Positions 48,841 through 58,442 of a DNA stretch of 64,000 nucleotides are shown here, piece after piece; the first letter of the stretch is position 1; the number at the start of each line of letters is the position of its first letter. The notes under the pieces were generated by a model that did not search any database, was not told where the DNA came from, and was given only the letters and a program-made list of their open reading frames with translations. The DNA is taken from NCBI RefSeq assembly GCF_003206065.1, contig NZ_PZJQ01000003.1, forward strand, positions 197,823 to 261,822, written 5' to 3'. Source of the stretch: Salinicola halimionae. GTDB lineage: Bacteria > Pseudomonadota > Gammaproteobacteria > Pseudomonadales > Halomonadaceae. The position numbers were made by a program, and so were the translations under genes.

Positions 48841-50304
48841 TCACATCAGTACGATATCGTACTGTTCCTGGGAATAGTGGGCCTCGACCTGGAATCGAAT
48901 CGTCTTGCCGATAAACGACTCCAGATCGGCCACAGCGGCGGACTCTTCATCGAGCAGGCGATCGACCACCGACTGTGAGGCCAGCACCATGTAGGTCTCC
49001 GGCGAATAGGCTCGCTCTTCGCGCAGAATTTCGCGGAAAATTTCATAGCAGATCGTTTCCGGCGTTTTCAGCGAGCCGCGCCCCAGGCAGGTCGGGCAAG
49101 CCTCGCACAGCGTCTGTTCGAGACTCTCGCGCGTGCGCTTGCGGGTCAGTTGCACCAGCCCCAGTTCGGTAACGCCGGTCAGCTTGTTCTTGGCGTGATC
49201 CCGTTCCAGCGACTTCTCGAGCACGCGTAGCACCTGGCGCTGATGCTCGAGCTCTTCCATGTCGATGAAGTCGATGATGATGATGCCGCCCAGATTGCGA
49301 AGCCGCAGCTGTCTGGCAATGGCCGTGGCGGCCTCGAGATTGGTCTTGAAGATGGTCTCCTCGAGATTGCGATGCCCGACGTAGCCACCGGTATTGACGT
49401 CGATGGTGGTCATCGCCTCGGTCTGATCGATGACCAGATAACCCCCGGATTTGAGCTGTACCTTTCGCCCCAGCGCCTTCTGGATCTCGTCCTCGACACT
49501 ATAGAGATCGAAGATCGGGCGTTCCCCGGGGTAATACTCGATGCGCGACTCCATGGTCGGCATGAACTCTCGAGCGAACTCCTTGAGCTTGAAATAGTTC
49601 TCCCGGGAGTCGATTCGAACCTTCTCGATCTGATCGCGCATCACATCGCGCAGGGTGCGGATGAACAGCGGCAGGTCATCGTAGATCGGCGTCATTATCG
49701 GCGCCGAGATTCGTCGTTCGGAGACTTTCTGCCACAGGCGCTGCAGAAAAACCATGTCGGCGAAGAGTTCCTCCTGACCTACACCTTCCGCCGCCGTGCG
49801 AATGATGAACCCGCCGCAATCCTTGTCCGGCAAGGCAATCTTGCCGCTCTCGACCAGCGCTTTCAGGCGCTCGCGCTCGGCATCATCCTCGATCCGTTGC
49901 GAAACGCCGACGTGAGGGGAATCCGGCATGTAGACCAGATAGCGAGAGGGAATGGAGAGATGGGTGGTCAGCCGAGCGCCCTTGGAACCAATCGGATCCT
50001 TGGTGACCTGCACCACCAAGGGTTGGCCGGTGTGCAACAGATGACTGATCGACGCAGGTTCTTCATGTGATGCTTCGGGCGGCAGCACTTCGTTGACATG
50101 GATGAAGGCCGCTCGCTCGAGCCCGATATCGATGAACGCGGCCTGCATGCCCGGCAACACGCGTACGACTTTACCCTTGTAGATATTGCCGACGATGCCG
50201 CGACGCCGGCTGCGCTCGATGAAGGCCTCCTGCAGCACGCCGTTTTCCACCACGGCGACCCGCGTCTCCATCGGCGTCAGATTGATCAGTACCTCACCGC
50301 TCAT
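48841..50304 (-). CDS. rng: Ribonuclease G
   Basis: Endoribonuclease of the RNase E/G family, which matures the 16S rRNA 5' end and cleaves some mRNAs. The S1 domain occupies about residues 35-130 (GNIYKGKVVRVLPGMQAAFIDIG). The metal-binding aspartates are in TTIDVNTGGYVG and IIIDFIDM, and the zinc-link cysteines in CEACPTCLGRG. It has 487 residues and no RNase E-type C-terminal scaffold, which fixes it as RNase G. It is preceded by maf and followed immediately by yhdP. Confidence 0.96.
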   Translation of the reverse strand: MSGEVLINLTPMETRVAVVENGVLQEAFIERSRRRGIVGNIYKGKVVRVLPGMQAAFIDIGLERAAFIHVNEVLPPEASHEEPASISHLLHTGQPLVVQVTKDPIGSKGARLTTHLSIPSRYLVYMPDSPHVGVSQRIEDDAERERLKALVESGKIALPDKDCGGFIIRTAAEGVGQEELFADMVFLQRLWQKVSERRISAPIMTPIYDDLPLFIRTLRDVMRDQIEKVRIDSRENYFKLKEFAREFMPTMESRIEYYPGERPIFDLYSVEDEIQKALGRKVQLKSGGYLVIDQTEAMTTIDVNTGGYVGHRNLEETIFKTNLEAATAIARQLRLRNLGGIIIIDFIDMEELEHQRQVLRVLEKSLERDHAKNKLTGVTELGLVQLTRKRTRESLEQTLCEACPTCLGRGSLKTPETICYEIFREILREERAYSPETYMVLASQSVVDRLLDEESAAVADLESFIGKTIRFQVEAHYSQEQYDIVLM

Positions 50305-50427
50305 GCAGGCATCCTTGTGGCGAGTGGTTCGAGCGCACCGTACACCCCAGGCGGGCGAGCGGGGCAGCGAGGATTATGGCACAGCCCCCGCCTCACTCAT
50401 AAAAAGCGCTTCCTTGTAAAAGCCGTT

Positions 50428-51015
50428 TCACGGCACGTCATTCCACAGCGCCACCCCTTGCGCGCGCAGTAACGACGCCGTTTCGTAGAGCGGCAGGCCG
50501 ACCACGGCCGAGTAACTCCCCTCCAGACGCTCGACGAATATCGCCGCTCGGCCTTGGACCGCGTACCCGCCGGCCTTGTCTGCCGGCTCTCCTGTCGACC
50601 AGTACGCCGCCATCTCCGCCTCGTCGATCCGACGCATGAACACCTGCGTGGCGACCCAGCATTCACGCAAACCCTGAGCGCCGATGACGGCCACCGCCGA
50701 CAGCACAAGATGCTCACGGCCGGACAGCGCCGTCAGCATCTCGCGAGCGTGCGCTTCATCACGCGGCTTGCCGAAAATGGCACCATCGCAAACGACCACG
50801 GTATCCGCCCCCAATGTGGGCCGCGTACTCCCCCGATGGCCGGCCTCGGCTTTTTCCCGGGCCAGTCGCGAAACGAACTGCTCTGGCGACTCCCCTTCAC
50901 CCCGAGACTCATCAATATCCGCCGGCGCGAGTTCCACGCTGACGCCGATCGACGCCAGCAGCTCGCGCCGTCGCGGCGAAGCCGAAGCCAGACGCAGTAC
51001 CGGTGCATCATTCAT
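50428..51015 (-). CDS. maf: Maf-family nucleoside triphosphate pyrophosphatase (YhdE type)
   Basis: House-cleaning pyrophosphatase predicted to hydrolyse dTTP/UTP and modified nucleotides. The N-terminal signature LRLASASPRRRELL, the catalytic-region TLGADTVVVCDG, and the C-terminal GGYAVQGRAAIFVERLEGSYSAVVGLPL (read in parts) are intact. Length is 195 residues. By its place between mreD and rng it corresponds to E. coli YhdE. Confidence 0.94.
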   Translation of the reverse strand: MNDAPVLRLASASPRRRELLASIGVSVELAPADIDESRGEGESPEQFVSRLAREKAEAGHRGSTRPTLGADTVVVCDGAIFGKPRDEAHAREMLTALSGREHLVLSAVAVIGAQGLRECWVATQVFMRRIDEAEMAAYWSTGEPADKAGGYAVQGRAAIFVERLEGSYSAVVGLPLYETASLLRAQGVALWNDVP

Positions 51016-51139
51016 CGATCGTCTCCTGATCAGCCTGAGGGCCCAGCGTAAAGGCGCTGGCGAGTGACACGAACCGTGCTTTCAAGACATGACTTCAAGA
51101 CGCAACATACTTGGCAAGGGCCGACCGTGGGAGCGGGAG

Positions 51140-51619
51140 CTAGCCGATACCGAGACGACGTCTGACGACCTGCATCATGGTGTAAAGCCATGGCCACAGT
51201 AGCGAGCCGATCAACGCCGGCAGCAGGAATTCGAGACTTACGGAGACCGGCCCGAAGATCGTGCGCAACCACTGCTCCACCAACTGCGCAATGCCCAGCA
51301 GAATGAAGACCAGCACGGCCTGCTGCCAGATCGAGTAGACGCGAAAGCGCTGGTACAGCAGCAGGAAAAGATAGGCGAGCAGCGACAACACCAGTGCATT
51401 CTGCCCGAGCGGTGCGCCCTCGATCAGATCGAGCATCAACCCCAGCACGAAACCATGAAGGACGCCCACGCGCTGCGGAGTCACCACGCACCAGTAGGCC
51501 AGCAGCACCCCCAGCCAATCCGGCCGCCAAACCAGCCAGGCATCCGGCAACGGCATCACCTGCAGGCAAAGTGCCAGCAGCAGCGTGAACCAGACGAAGA
51601 GATAACCGAACGGGCCCAT
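51140..51619 (-). CDS. mreD: Rod shape-determining protein MreD
   Basis: Small polytopic inner-membrane protein of the elongation machinery. The 159 residues carry about five hydrophobic segments and the family pattern L-H-G-F-V-L-G-L-M-L-D-L-I-E-G-x-P-L-G. It starts 2 bases after the mreC stop. Sequence is typical in length and topology. Confidence 0.93.
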   Translation of the reverse strand: MGPFGYLFVWFTLLLALCLQVMPLPDAWLVWRPDWLGVLLAYWCVVTPQRVGVLHGFVLGLMLDLIEGAPLGQNALVLSLLAYLFLLLYQRFRVYSIWQQAVLVFILLGIAQLVEQWLRTIFGPVSVSLEFLLPALIGSLLWPWLYTMMQVVRRRLGIG

Positions 51620-51621
51620 GC

Positions 51622-52599
51622 TTACTCCTGTTCCTCGGACTGCAGGGTCAGCGCCGCGGTCAGCGCGTCTTCACTGATACGGTTGACATCCGGATGCCCG
51701 GGATCCCCCGGCCAGACCACTTGGCGCGCCATGCGCTCCGGTCCGCTCAGGCTTTCGTCGGGCTTTTCGGGGGGGAACAGCAACAGAAAATAGCGCGACC
51801 GTTCCGGCTGGGAAATCGGCTCTGCCGACACCTCCATGAACGCCTGGCTCGACTCGCGCTTGACGTTATCGACCCGCGCTACCGGATAACCCTGAGGAAA
51901 GCGTCCGCCCAGCCCTGACGTCACCAGCAGGTCACCTTCGCGGATATCCGCTGTTGCGGGCACACTCGGCACGTTGAGCGTATCCAACTGCCCCGTGCCT
52001 TGGGCGATGAAGCGCAGACCATTGCGATTGATCTCCACCGGCACGGCGTGATTGGCATCCGCCACCATCAACACACGGCTGGTATAGGCAGAGACCGACA
52101 CCACCTGGCCGATCAGGCCTGAAGCGTCCATCACCGGCTGGCCAATATAGACGCTGTCGCGACGCCCACGATTGATCACCATCTGCTGGGTGAACGGGTC
52201 GGAGTCCAGCGACAGCAACTGGGCAGTGATATAAGGCACATCGGCAGGATTTGGCGCGTTGAGCAGTTCGCGCAGATGGATGTTTTCGGCGGTCAGACTC
52301 GCCATCCGCTGGACGCGATTGGAAAGCGTCAACAGTTGCTCGCGCAAGCGCCCGTTCTCATCGATCAGCGTCTGCTGGTCGGAGATCGCCATGGCGCTCC
52401 AGCGCACACCTTCGCTGGGCAGCGCTACCAGCCACTGGATCGGCGCCACGACCGAGGTCATATGGGAACGCGCCGTCTCCACCGCGCTGAAGCGGTGTTC
52501 GGCAAACATCAGCCCGAACGCCAGCACCGCACACAACAGCATGCGGTACGTGGGTATCGGACCGTAGGAAAACAGCGGTTTGATAGGCCTCACCCCCAC
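51622..52599 (-). CDS. mreC: Rod shape-determining protein MreC
   Basis: Bitopic periplasmic scaffold that activates PBP2/RodA. One membrane segment lies at about residues 19-37, a coiled coil at about 70-115 (ENGRLREQLLTLSNRVQRM), and then the two beta domains with SLDSDPFTQQMVINRGRRDSVYIGQPV (in parts) and VTSGLGGRFPQGYPVARV. Length is 325 residues with a polar tail. It lies 51 bases after mreB. Confidence 0.95.
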   Translation of the reverse strand: MGVRPIKPLFSYGPIPTYRMLLCAVLAFGLMFAEHRFSAVETARSHMTSVVAPIQWLVALPSEGVRWSAMAISDQQTLIDENGRLREQLLTLSNRVQRMASLTAENIHLRELLNAPNPADVPYITAQLLSLDSDPFTQQMVINRGRRDSVYIGQPVMDASGLIGQVVSVSAYTSRVLMVADANHAVPVEINRNGLRFIAQGTGQLDTLNVPSVPATADIREGDLLVTSGLGGRFPQGYPVARVDNVKRESSQAFMEVSAEPISQPERSRYFLLLFPPEKPDESLSGPERMARQVVWPGDPGHPDVNRISEDALTAALTLQSEEQE

Positions 52600-52650
52600 C
52601 TACCGAGGACGGACGGAACCGCGTGGCGGCCTCATCCGTCGCGGCGGGCC

Positions 52651-53700
<1,050 letters not shown>

Positions 53701-53889
53701 CTAGTCCAGACCGGAACCCTGTGCGGACGCAAACGGTATCACCGTGGGGGTAAAGCAGCAAGCTCGAGCCTGCCAGATGGGCCGTGATTATGATAATGTT
53801 TCCTCCATTTATCGGGATGACGAATTCTAGTGACGAACCTTCGCGAAGTTTGCGCGACGAGCGTTTCAGAAACCGCAACTTCTACGATA

Positions 53890-53935
53890 CGACGTTTCGA
53901 CAATCAACGAAGCGACGTCTCGGCAATCCACGACG
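53890..53935 (+). repeat. 23-bp imperfect tandem repeat upstream of gatC
   Basis: Two adjacent 23-base units, 53890-53912 and 53913-53935, both beginning CGACGT and sharing 19 of 23 positions; a third partial CGACGT copy starts at 53936. The repeat ends about 30 bases before the gatC ATG in the mreB/gatC divergent interval. It could be a binding-site array or part of the leader RNA; the function is unknown. Confidence 0.55.
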
Positions 53936-53964
53936 CGACGTCCCCATCACAGGACCCTCAACAC

Positions 53965-54255
53965 ATGGCAATCGAACACGCTGACGTACTGCGAGCAGCG
54001 CATCTGGCTCGCCTGGGCCTCAACAGCGACGCCGAAGCGGCCGGTTATGTCGACGATCTGACCCAGATTCTGGAAATGGTCGACCGTCTGCAAGCCGTGA
54101 ACACCGACGGCGTGACGCCACTGTCGCACCCACTCGACGCCACCCAGCGTCTGCGCGCCGACGAAGTGACCGAAACCAACCAGCGTGAAACCTTCCAGGC
54201 CTGCGCGCCGGAAACGGCCGAAGGCCTCTATCTGGTACCGCGCGTCGTCGAATAA
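53965..54255 (+). CDS. gatC: Asp-tRNA(Asn)/Glu-tRNA(Gln) amidotransferase subunit C
   Basis: Small subunit that wraps and stabilises GatA-GatB. The 96 residues have the family pattern [20 protein letters not shown] and [17 protein letters not shown], ending in FLVP-like [10 protein letters not shown]. The ATG at 53965 is preceded by AGGA; the open frame upstream to 53830 runs through tandem repeats and is not typical, so it was rejected. gatA follows after 179 bases. Confidence 0.95.
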   Translation: MAIEHADVLRAAHLARLGLNSDAEAAGYVDDLTQILEMVDRLQAVNTDGVTPLSHPLDATQRLRADEVTETNQRETFQACAPETAEGLYLVPRVVE

Positions 54256-54434
54256 GTTCGATGTTGATGGCAAGAACAATGCGTTCGAGCCCGTGAATGG
54301 CTGAATTCAACAGCTGAATTCGCCTGATGCGAACTAGCGCCGACTCCGTTCGGTACCGATTTTGCGATGTGCCGCCACGACAAACCGATGGCAGCCCTCG
54401 CGCACAGCGATTTGACTCAGGGAACCGCGACCCC

Positions 54435-55892
54435 ATGCATCATATGACGCTCACGGAACTCGCCAAGGGCCTCAAGGCCGGCGACTTTTCCAGCCGAGAG
54501 CTGACCAGCAGCCTGCTCGATCGTATCGAGCGCCTGGATGGCGACATCAACAGCTTCATTTCCGTCACCCGCGATCAGGCGCTCAGCGCTGCCGACGCCG
54601 CCGATCAGGCCCGTGCCAAGGGCGAATCGCGCCCGCTTGCCGGCTTGCCGCTGGCGATCAAGGACATCTTCTGCACCCAGGGCATTCGCACCAGTTGCGG
54701 CTCGAAGATGCTCGACAACTTCCAGGCGCCCTATAACGCCACGGTGGTCGAGAAGCTGGAAGCGGCAGGCATGATCAGCCTCGGCAAGACCAACATGGAC
54801 GAGTTCGCCATGGGCTCGTCGAATGAAAACAGCTTCTACGGCCCGGTGAAGAATCCGTGGGATCGCACCGCCGTTCCCGGCGGTTCTTCCGGCGGCAGCG
54901 CCGCCGCCGTCGCCGCTGGCTTCGCCCCCGCGGCGCTTGGCACCGACACCGGCGGCTCGATTCGCCAGCCGGCCGCCTTTTGCGGCATTACCGGGCTCAA
55001 GCCGACCTACGGCCGGGTCTCCCGCTACGGCATGATCGCATTTGCCTCAAGCCTCGATCAGGGCGGTCCGATGGCTCAGAGCGCGGAAGACTGCGCCCAC
55101 CTGCTCGGCGCCATCGCCGGGCATGACCTTCGCGATTCCACCAGCGTCGCCCGCGTGGTGCCGGACTATCTCGCCGAACTGGATACGCCGCTGGCCGGAC
55201 TCAAGATCGGCCTGCCCAAGGAGTACTTCGGCGATGGGCTAGATTCGGAAGTCGAAGGTGCCATCCGCGACGCCATCAAGGTTTACGAATCACTGGGCGC
55301 CAAAGTCTGTGAAGTCAGCCTACCGCATACCCATCTGGCGGTACCGGCCTATTACGTCATCGCCCCGGCGGAAGCGTCCTCGAATCTATCTCGCTATGAC
55401 GGCGTGCGCTTCGGCCACCGTTGTGAGAACCCAGTCGATCTCGAAGACCTCTACAAGCGCAGTCGCGCCGAGGGCTTCGGTGACGAGGTCAAGCGCCGCA
55501 TCCTGATCGGTACGCACACGCTATCGGAAGGCTTCTTCGACGCCTACTACCGCAAGGCACAGCAGGTTCGGCGCCTGATCCGTCAGGACTTCATGGATGC
55601 CTTCGAGGAAGTCGACGTGCTGATGGGCCCGGCGGCACCGACGCCGGCGTTCGATCTCGGTGCCAAGAAAGATCCGGTCTCGATGTACCTGCAGGATATC
55701 TACACCATCGCCATTAACCTGGCCGGTATTCCCGGTATCAGCGTCCCCGCCGGCTTTGCTGGCAAACGCCCGATTGGCCTGCAGATTCTCGGCAAGCACT
55801 TCGCCGAGAGCCAGCTGCTCAACGTGGCGCACCAGTTCCAACAGGCGACGGATTGGCATCGTCGGCACCCGAGCGACCAGGAGACAACCTAA
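54435..55892 (+). CDS. gatA: Glutamyl-tRNA(Gln) amidotransferase subunit A
   Basis: Amidase-signature subunit that releases ammonia from glutamine for transamidation of Glu-tRNA(Gln) and/or Asp-tRNA(Asn). The Ser-cisSer-Lys triad is visible as Lys76 (LAIKD), Ser151/152 (GGSSGGS) and Ser175 (DTGGSIRQP). It has 485 residues from the ATG at 54435; an ATG three codons later (54444) is also possible. The stop and the gatB start share one base (TAATG), so the two are translationally coupled. Confidence 0.97.
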   Translation: MHHMTLTELAKGLKAGDFSSRELTSSLLDRIERLDGDINSFISVTRDQALSAADAADQARAKGESRPLAGLPLAIKDIFCTQGIRTSCGSKMLDNFQAPYNATVVEKLEAAGMISLGKTNMDEFAMGSSNENSFYGPVKNPWDRTAVPGGSSGGSAAAVAAGFAPAALGTDTGGSIRQPAAFCGITGLKPTYGRVSRYGMIAFASSLDQGGPMAQSAEDCAHLLGAIAGHDLRDSTSVARVVPDYLAELDTPLAGLKIGLPKEYFGDGLDSEVEGAIRDAIKVYESLGAKVCEVSLPHTHLAVPAYYVIAPAEASSNLSRYDGVRFGHRCENPVDLEDLYKRSRAEGFGDEVKRRILIGTHTLSEGFFDAYYRKAQQVRRLIRQDFMDAFEEVDVLMGPAAPTPAFDLGAKKDPVSMYLQDIYTIAINLAGIPGISVPAGFAGKRPIGLQILGKHFAESQLLNVAHQFQQATDWHRRHPSDQETT

Positions 55893-57343
55893 TGCAGTGG
55901 GAAACCGTGATCGGGTTGGAAGTCCACGTCCAGCTCGCGACCCAGTCCAAGATATTCTCCGGCGCCTCTACGGCGTTCGGTGCCGAGCCCAACACTCAGG
56001 CCTGCGCCATCGACCTGGGCCTGCCGGGCGTGCTGCCGGTGCTCAATGAAGGTGCCGTGGCGATGGCCGTGCAGTTCGGCCTGGCCATCGATGCCGAGAT
56101 CCCCGAAACCTCGCTGTTCGAGCGCAAGAACTACTTCTATCCAGACCTGCCCAAGGGCTACCAGACCAGCCAGATGGCCCAGCCCATCGTCGGCAAGGGT
56201 GAAGTCGAGCTCGTGCTGGAAGACGACGTGCGCAAGCGCGTGCGTATCCATCACGCGCATCTGGAAGAAGACGCCGGCAAGTCGCTGCACGAAGACTTCC
56301 ACGGCATGAGCGGTATCGATCTCAACCGTGCCGGTACGCCGCTACTGGAAATCGTCTCCGAACCCGATATGCGCTCGGCCAAGGAGGCGGTGGCCTATAT
56401 CCGTGCGATTCACGCCATCGTCACTTATCTGCGTATTTCCGACGGCAACATGGCAGAAGGCTCTCTGCGCTGCGACGTCAACGTTTCCGTGCGCCCCAAG
56501 GGTCAGGAGACGCTGGGCACCCGCGCCGAGGTCAAGAACGTCAACTCCTTCCGCTTCGTCGAGCGCGCGATCGAATTCGAGGTCGAACGCCAGATCGAGC
56601 TGATCGAAGATGGCGGCAAGGTCGTGCAGGAAACCCGGCTCTACGATCCGGATCAGGACGAAACCCGCAGCATGCGGACCAAGGAAGAAGCCAACGACTA
56701 CCGTTACTTCCCCTGCCCCGACCTGTTGCCGGTGATGCTCGATAGCGCCTACATCGAGCACCAGCGTTCGACGCTACCGGAGCTGCCCACCCAGAAACGC
56801 AACCGCTTCGAGGCAAGCCTGGGTCTATCCGTCTACGACGCGGGCGTGCTCTCCGCGACGCGCCCGACGGCCGAATATTTCGAAGCCGTGCTGGCCGTCT
56901 GCGGCGATGCCAAGCAGGCCGCCAACTGGGTCCAGGGCGAACTCTCCGCGCACCTTAATCGCGAGAACATCGACATCGCCAACAGCCCGGTCACGCCGGA
57001 GCAGCTCGGCGGGCTGATCCAGCGTGTGCTCGACGACACCATCAACGGCAAGGCCGCCAAGCAGGTCTTCGCCGCGCTGTGGAATAACGAAGGTGCGAGC
57101 GCCGACGAGATCATCGACACCCGCGGCCTCAAGCAGGTCACCGACACCGGCGCCATCGAAGCGATGATCGACCAGGTCATCGCCGACAGCCCGGTCCAGG
57201 TCGCCCAGTACCGCGACGCCGAACCGGAAAAACGCGGCAAGATGATCGGCTACTTCGTCGGTCAAGTGATGAAAGCCTCCCGTGGCACTGCCAACCCGCA
57301 ACAGGTCAATGGCGTACTCAAGCAGAAGTTGGATGAGGCTTGA
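55892..57343 (+). CDS. gatB: Asp/Glu-tRNA amidotransferase subunit B
   Basis: Subunit that activates the acceptor amino acid on tRNA with ATP and receives ammonia from GatA. The N-terminal cradle carries [13 protein letters not shown] and [17 protein letters not shown], then [16 protein letters not shown] and [12 protein letters not shown]; the C-terminal YqeY-like tail begins at about residue 410. Length is 483 residues. The complex implies that at least one of Asn-tRNA or Gln-tRNA is made indirectly. A strong terminator ends the operon. Confidence 0.97.
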   Translation: MQWETVIGLEVHVQLATQSKIFSGASTAFGAEPNTQACAIDLGLPGVLPVLNEGAVAMAVQFGLAIDAEIPETSLFERKNYFYPDLPKGYQTSQMAQPIVGKGEVELVLEDDVRKRVRIHHAHLEEDAGKSLHEDFHGMSGIDLNRAGTPLLEIVSEPDMRSAKEAVAYIRAIHAIVTYLRISDGNMAEGSLRCDVNVSVRPKGQETLGTRAEVKNVNSFRFVERAIEFEVERQIELIEDGGKVVQETRLYDPDQDETRSMRTKEEANDYRYFPCPDLLPVMLDSAYIEHQRSTLPELPTQKRNRFEASLGLSVYDAGVLSATRPTAEYFEAVLAVCGDAKQAANWVQGELSAHLNRENIDIANSPVTPEQLGGLIQRVLDDTINGKAAKQVFAALWNNEGASADEIIDTRGLKQVTDTGAIEAMIDQVIADSPVQVAQYRDAEPEKRGKMIGYFVGQVMKASRGTANPQQVNGVLKQKLDEA

Positions 57344-57375
57344 TGTCGCGCTGATTGGCGATTGATGAGCCGAAA

Positions 57376-57410
57376 ATAAAAAAACCCATGGCTAGTGCCA
57401 TGGGTTTTTT
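57376..57410 (+). terminator. Rho-independent terminator of gatCAB
   Basis: ACCCATGGC (57384-57392), loop TAGT, and GCCATGGGT (57397-57405) form a 9-bp perfect stem followed by TTTTT to 57410. The A-run on the left could also end minus-strand transcription from the Sel1-repeat gene. Confidence 0.9.
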
Positions 57411-57548
57411 CTACGTCGCTGGACTTCTATCTATTCGTTGCAAAGGTATCCGGCATTCGACTTTTCAACACTGGTGTAATGACCCTGCGGTTTCTGCATA
57501 GGTTACACCACTAATACACATGAGCTTTTGAAGTGTCGCCAGCGGCAG

Positions 57549-58442
57549 TTATTGATAACTACCGTCTGATTGGTGTTCCAGACCACTATAGCTGGGCACG
57601 TAAATATTGTGCTCTTCCTGCCAAGCTCGGGATTGGCGAGTGGCTTCGTCAATCTGGTCTTGGGTCATTTCTTCAGCGACGCGTTCCTTGCCCTTACTGC
57701 CAGCTGTGCCGCTGAGATCATAGCACTTATAGGCCTGCACTATATCTCTTTTAACACCAACTCCACGTTCATAGAACCTCCCTAACCATAAAAAGTTCCC
57801 GAGCTCATTGTCTCCGTATTTTGCACGAGTTGCAGACAATCTCCAATGGAATGCACTTTCCTCACTTTTGGAAACTTTGTCTCCTTTATAGTAGAGAGAA
57901 GACAGGACGGCAGCAGAAACCTGGTCGCCAGAAATGGCCGCCTTTTCAAGCCAGTAGACCGCTTTTTCGACATTGTAAGAGATGGCTCTTGGCATAAGCT
58001 CTCCTAAGTAAGCCTTTCCAAGATCTCTTTGGGATAAGACAAACCCTGCTTGAGCTGACTGCTCTAAAAATAGCTTGGCGTTACTGTGACTTTCTTTGAC
58101 CCCCTTCCCTTGGTCAAACATAAATGCCAAGGTATATCCAGCATCAAAAATACCAGCATCCCAAGCCTTTCTCAATAATTCATAAGCTTTAGAAGGAGAG
58201 TCCTCGACCCCAAATTCTTCATCCCCCCCCCAATATAGTAACCCCATGAGGTATTGGTATTTAGGATCTGATTCATTAACGCCACTTATCAAATCATCTT
58301 TTGTTATAGATCTGTATGCCTCATCCAGACTGACTCCATCAGGATCAGGGTAAAGAACATCCGAAAAAGCCATGGGAGAAAAGCAGACACACAAAGACAA
58401 AAAAATGAATATTACCAGCCCTCGCCAGAATCTAGAAATCAT
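57549..58442 (-). CDS. Sel1-repeat periplasmic protein, candidate T6SS immunity protein
   Basis: A 297-residue protein with a Sec signal peptide (hydrophobic stretch at about residues 8-24, likely cleaved after AFS). Several Sel1/TPR-like repeats cover about residues 50-255: LMGLLYWGGDEEFGVEDSPSKAYELLRKA, LEQSAQAGFVLSQRDLGKAYLG, LEKAAISGDQVSAAVLSSLYYKGD and LGRFYERGVGVKRDIVQAY, each read in parts. It overlaps the upstream effector stop by 11 bases, so it is translated with it. By position and periplasmic targeting it is the likely immunity protein; Sel1-repeat immunity partners occur in other T6SS modules, but no family was recognised here. G+C is clearly lower than in the flanking core genes. 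Confidence 0.75.
   Translation of the reverse strand: MISRFWRGLVIFIFLSLCVCFSPMAFSDVLYPDPDGVSLDEAYRSITKDDLISGVNESDPKYQYLMGLLYWGGDEEFGVEDSPSKAYELLRKAWDAGIFDAGYTLAFMFDQGKGVKESHSNAKLFLEQSAQAGFVLSQRDLGKAYLGELMPRAISYNVEKAVYWLEKAAISGDQVSAAVLSSLYYKGDKVSKSEESAFHWRLSATRAKYGDNELGNFLWLGRFYERGVGVKRDIVQAYKCYDLSGTAGSKGKERVAEEMTQDQIDEATRQSRAWQEEHNIYVPSYSGLEHQSDGSYQ

Noticed and set aside
53830..53964. 45-residue N-terminal extension of gatC
   Set aside because: It is encoded by the tandem-repeat leader and is not found in the compact GatC family.
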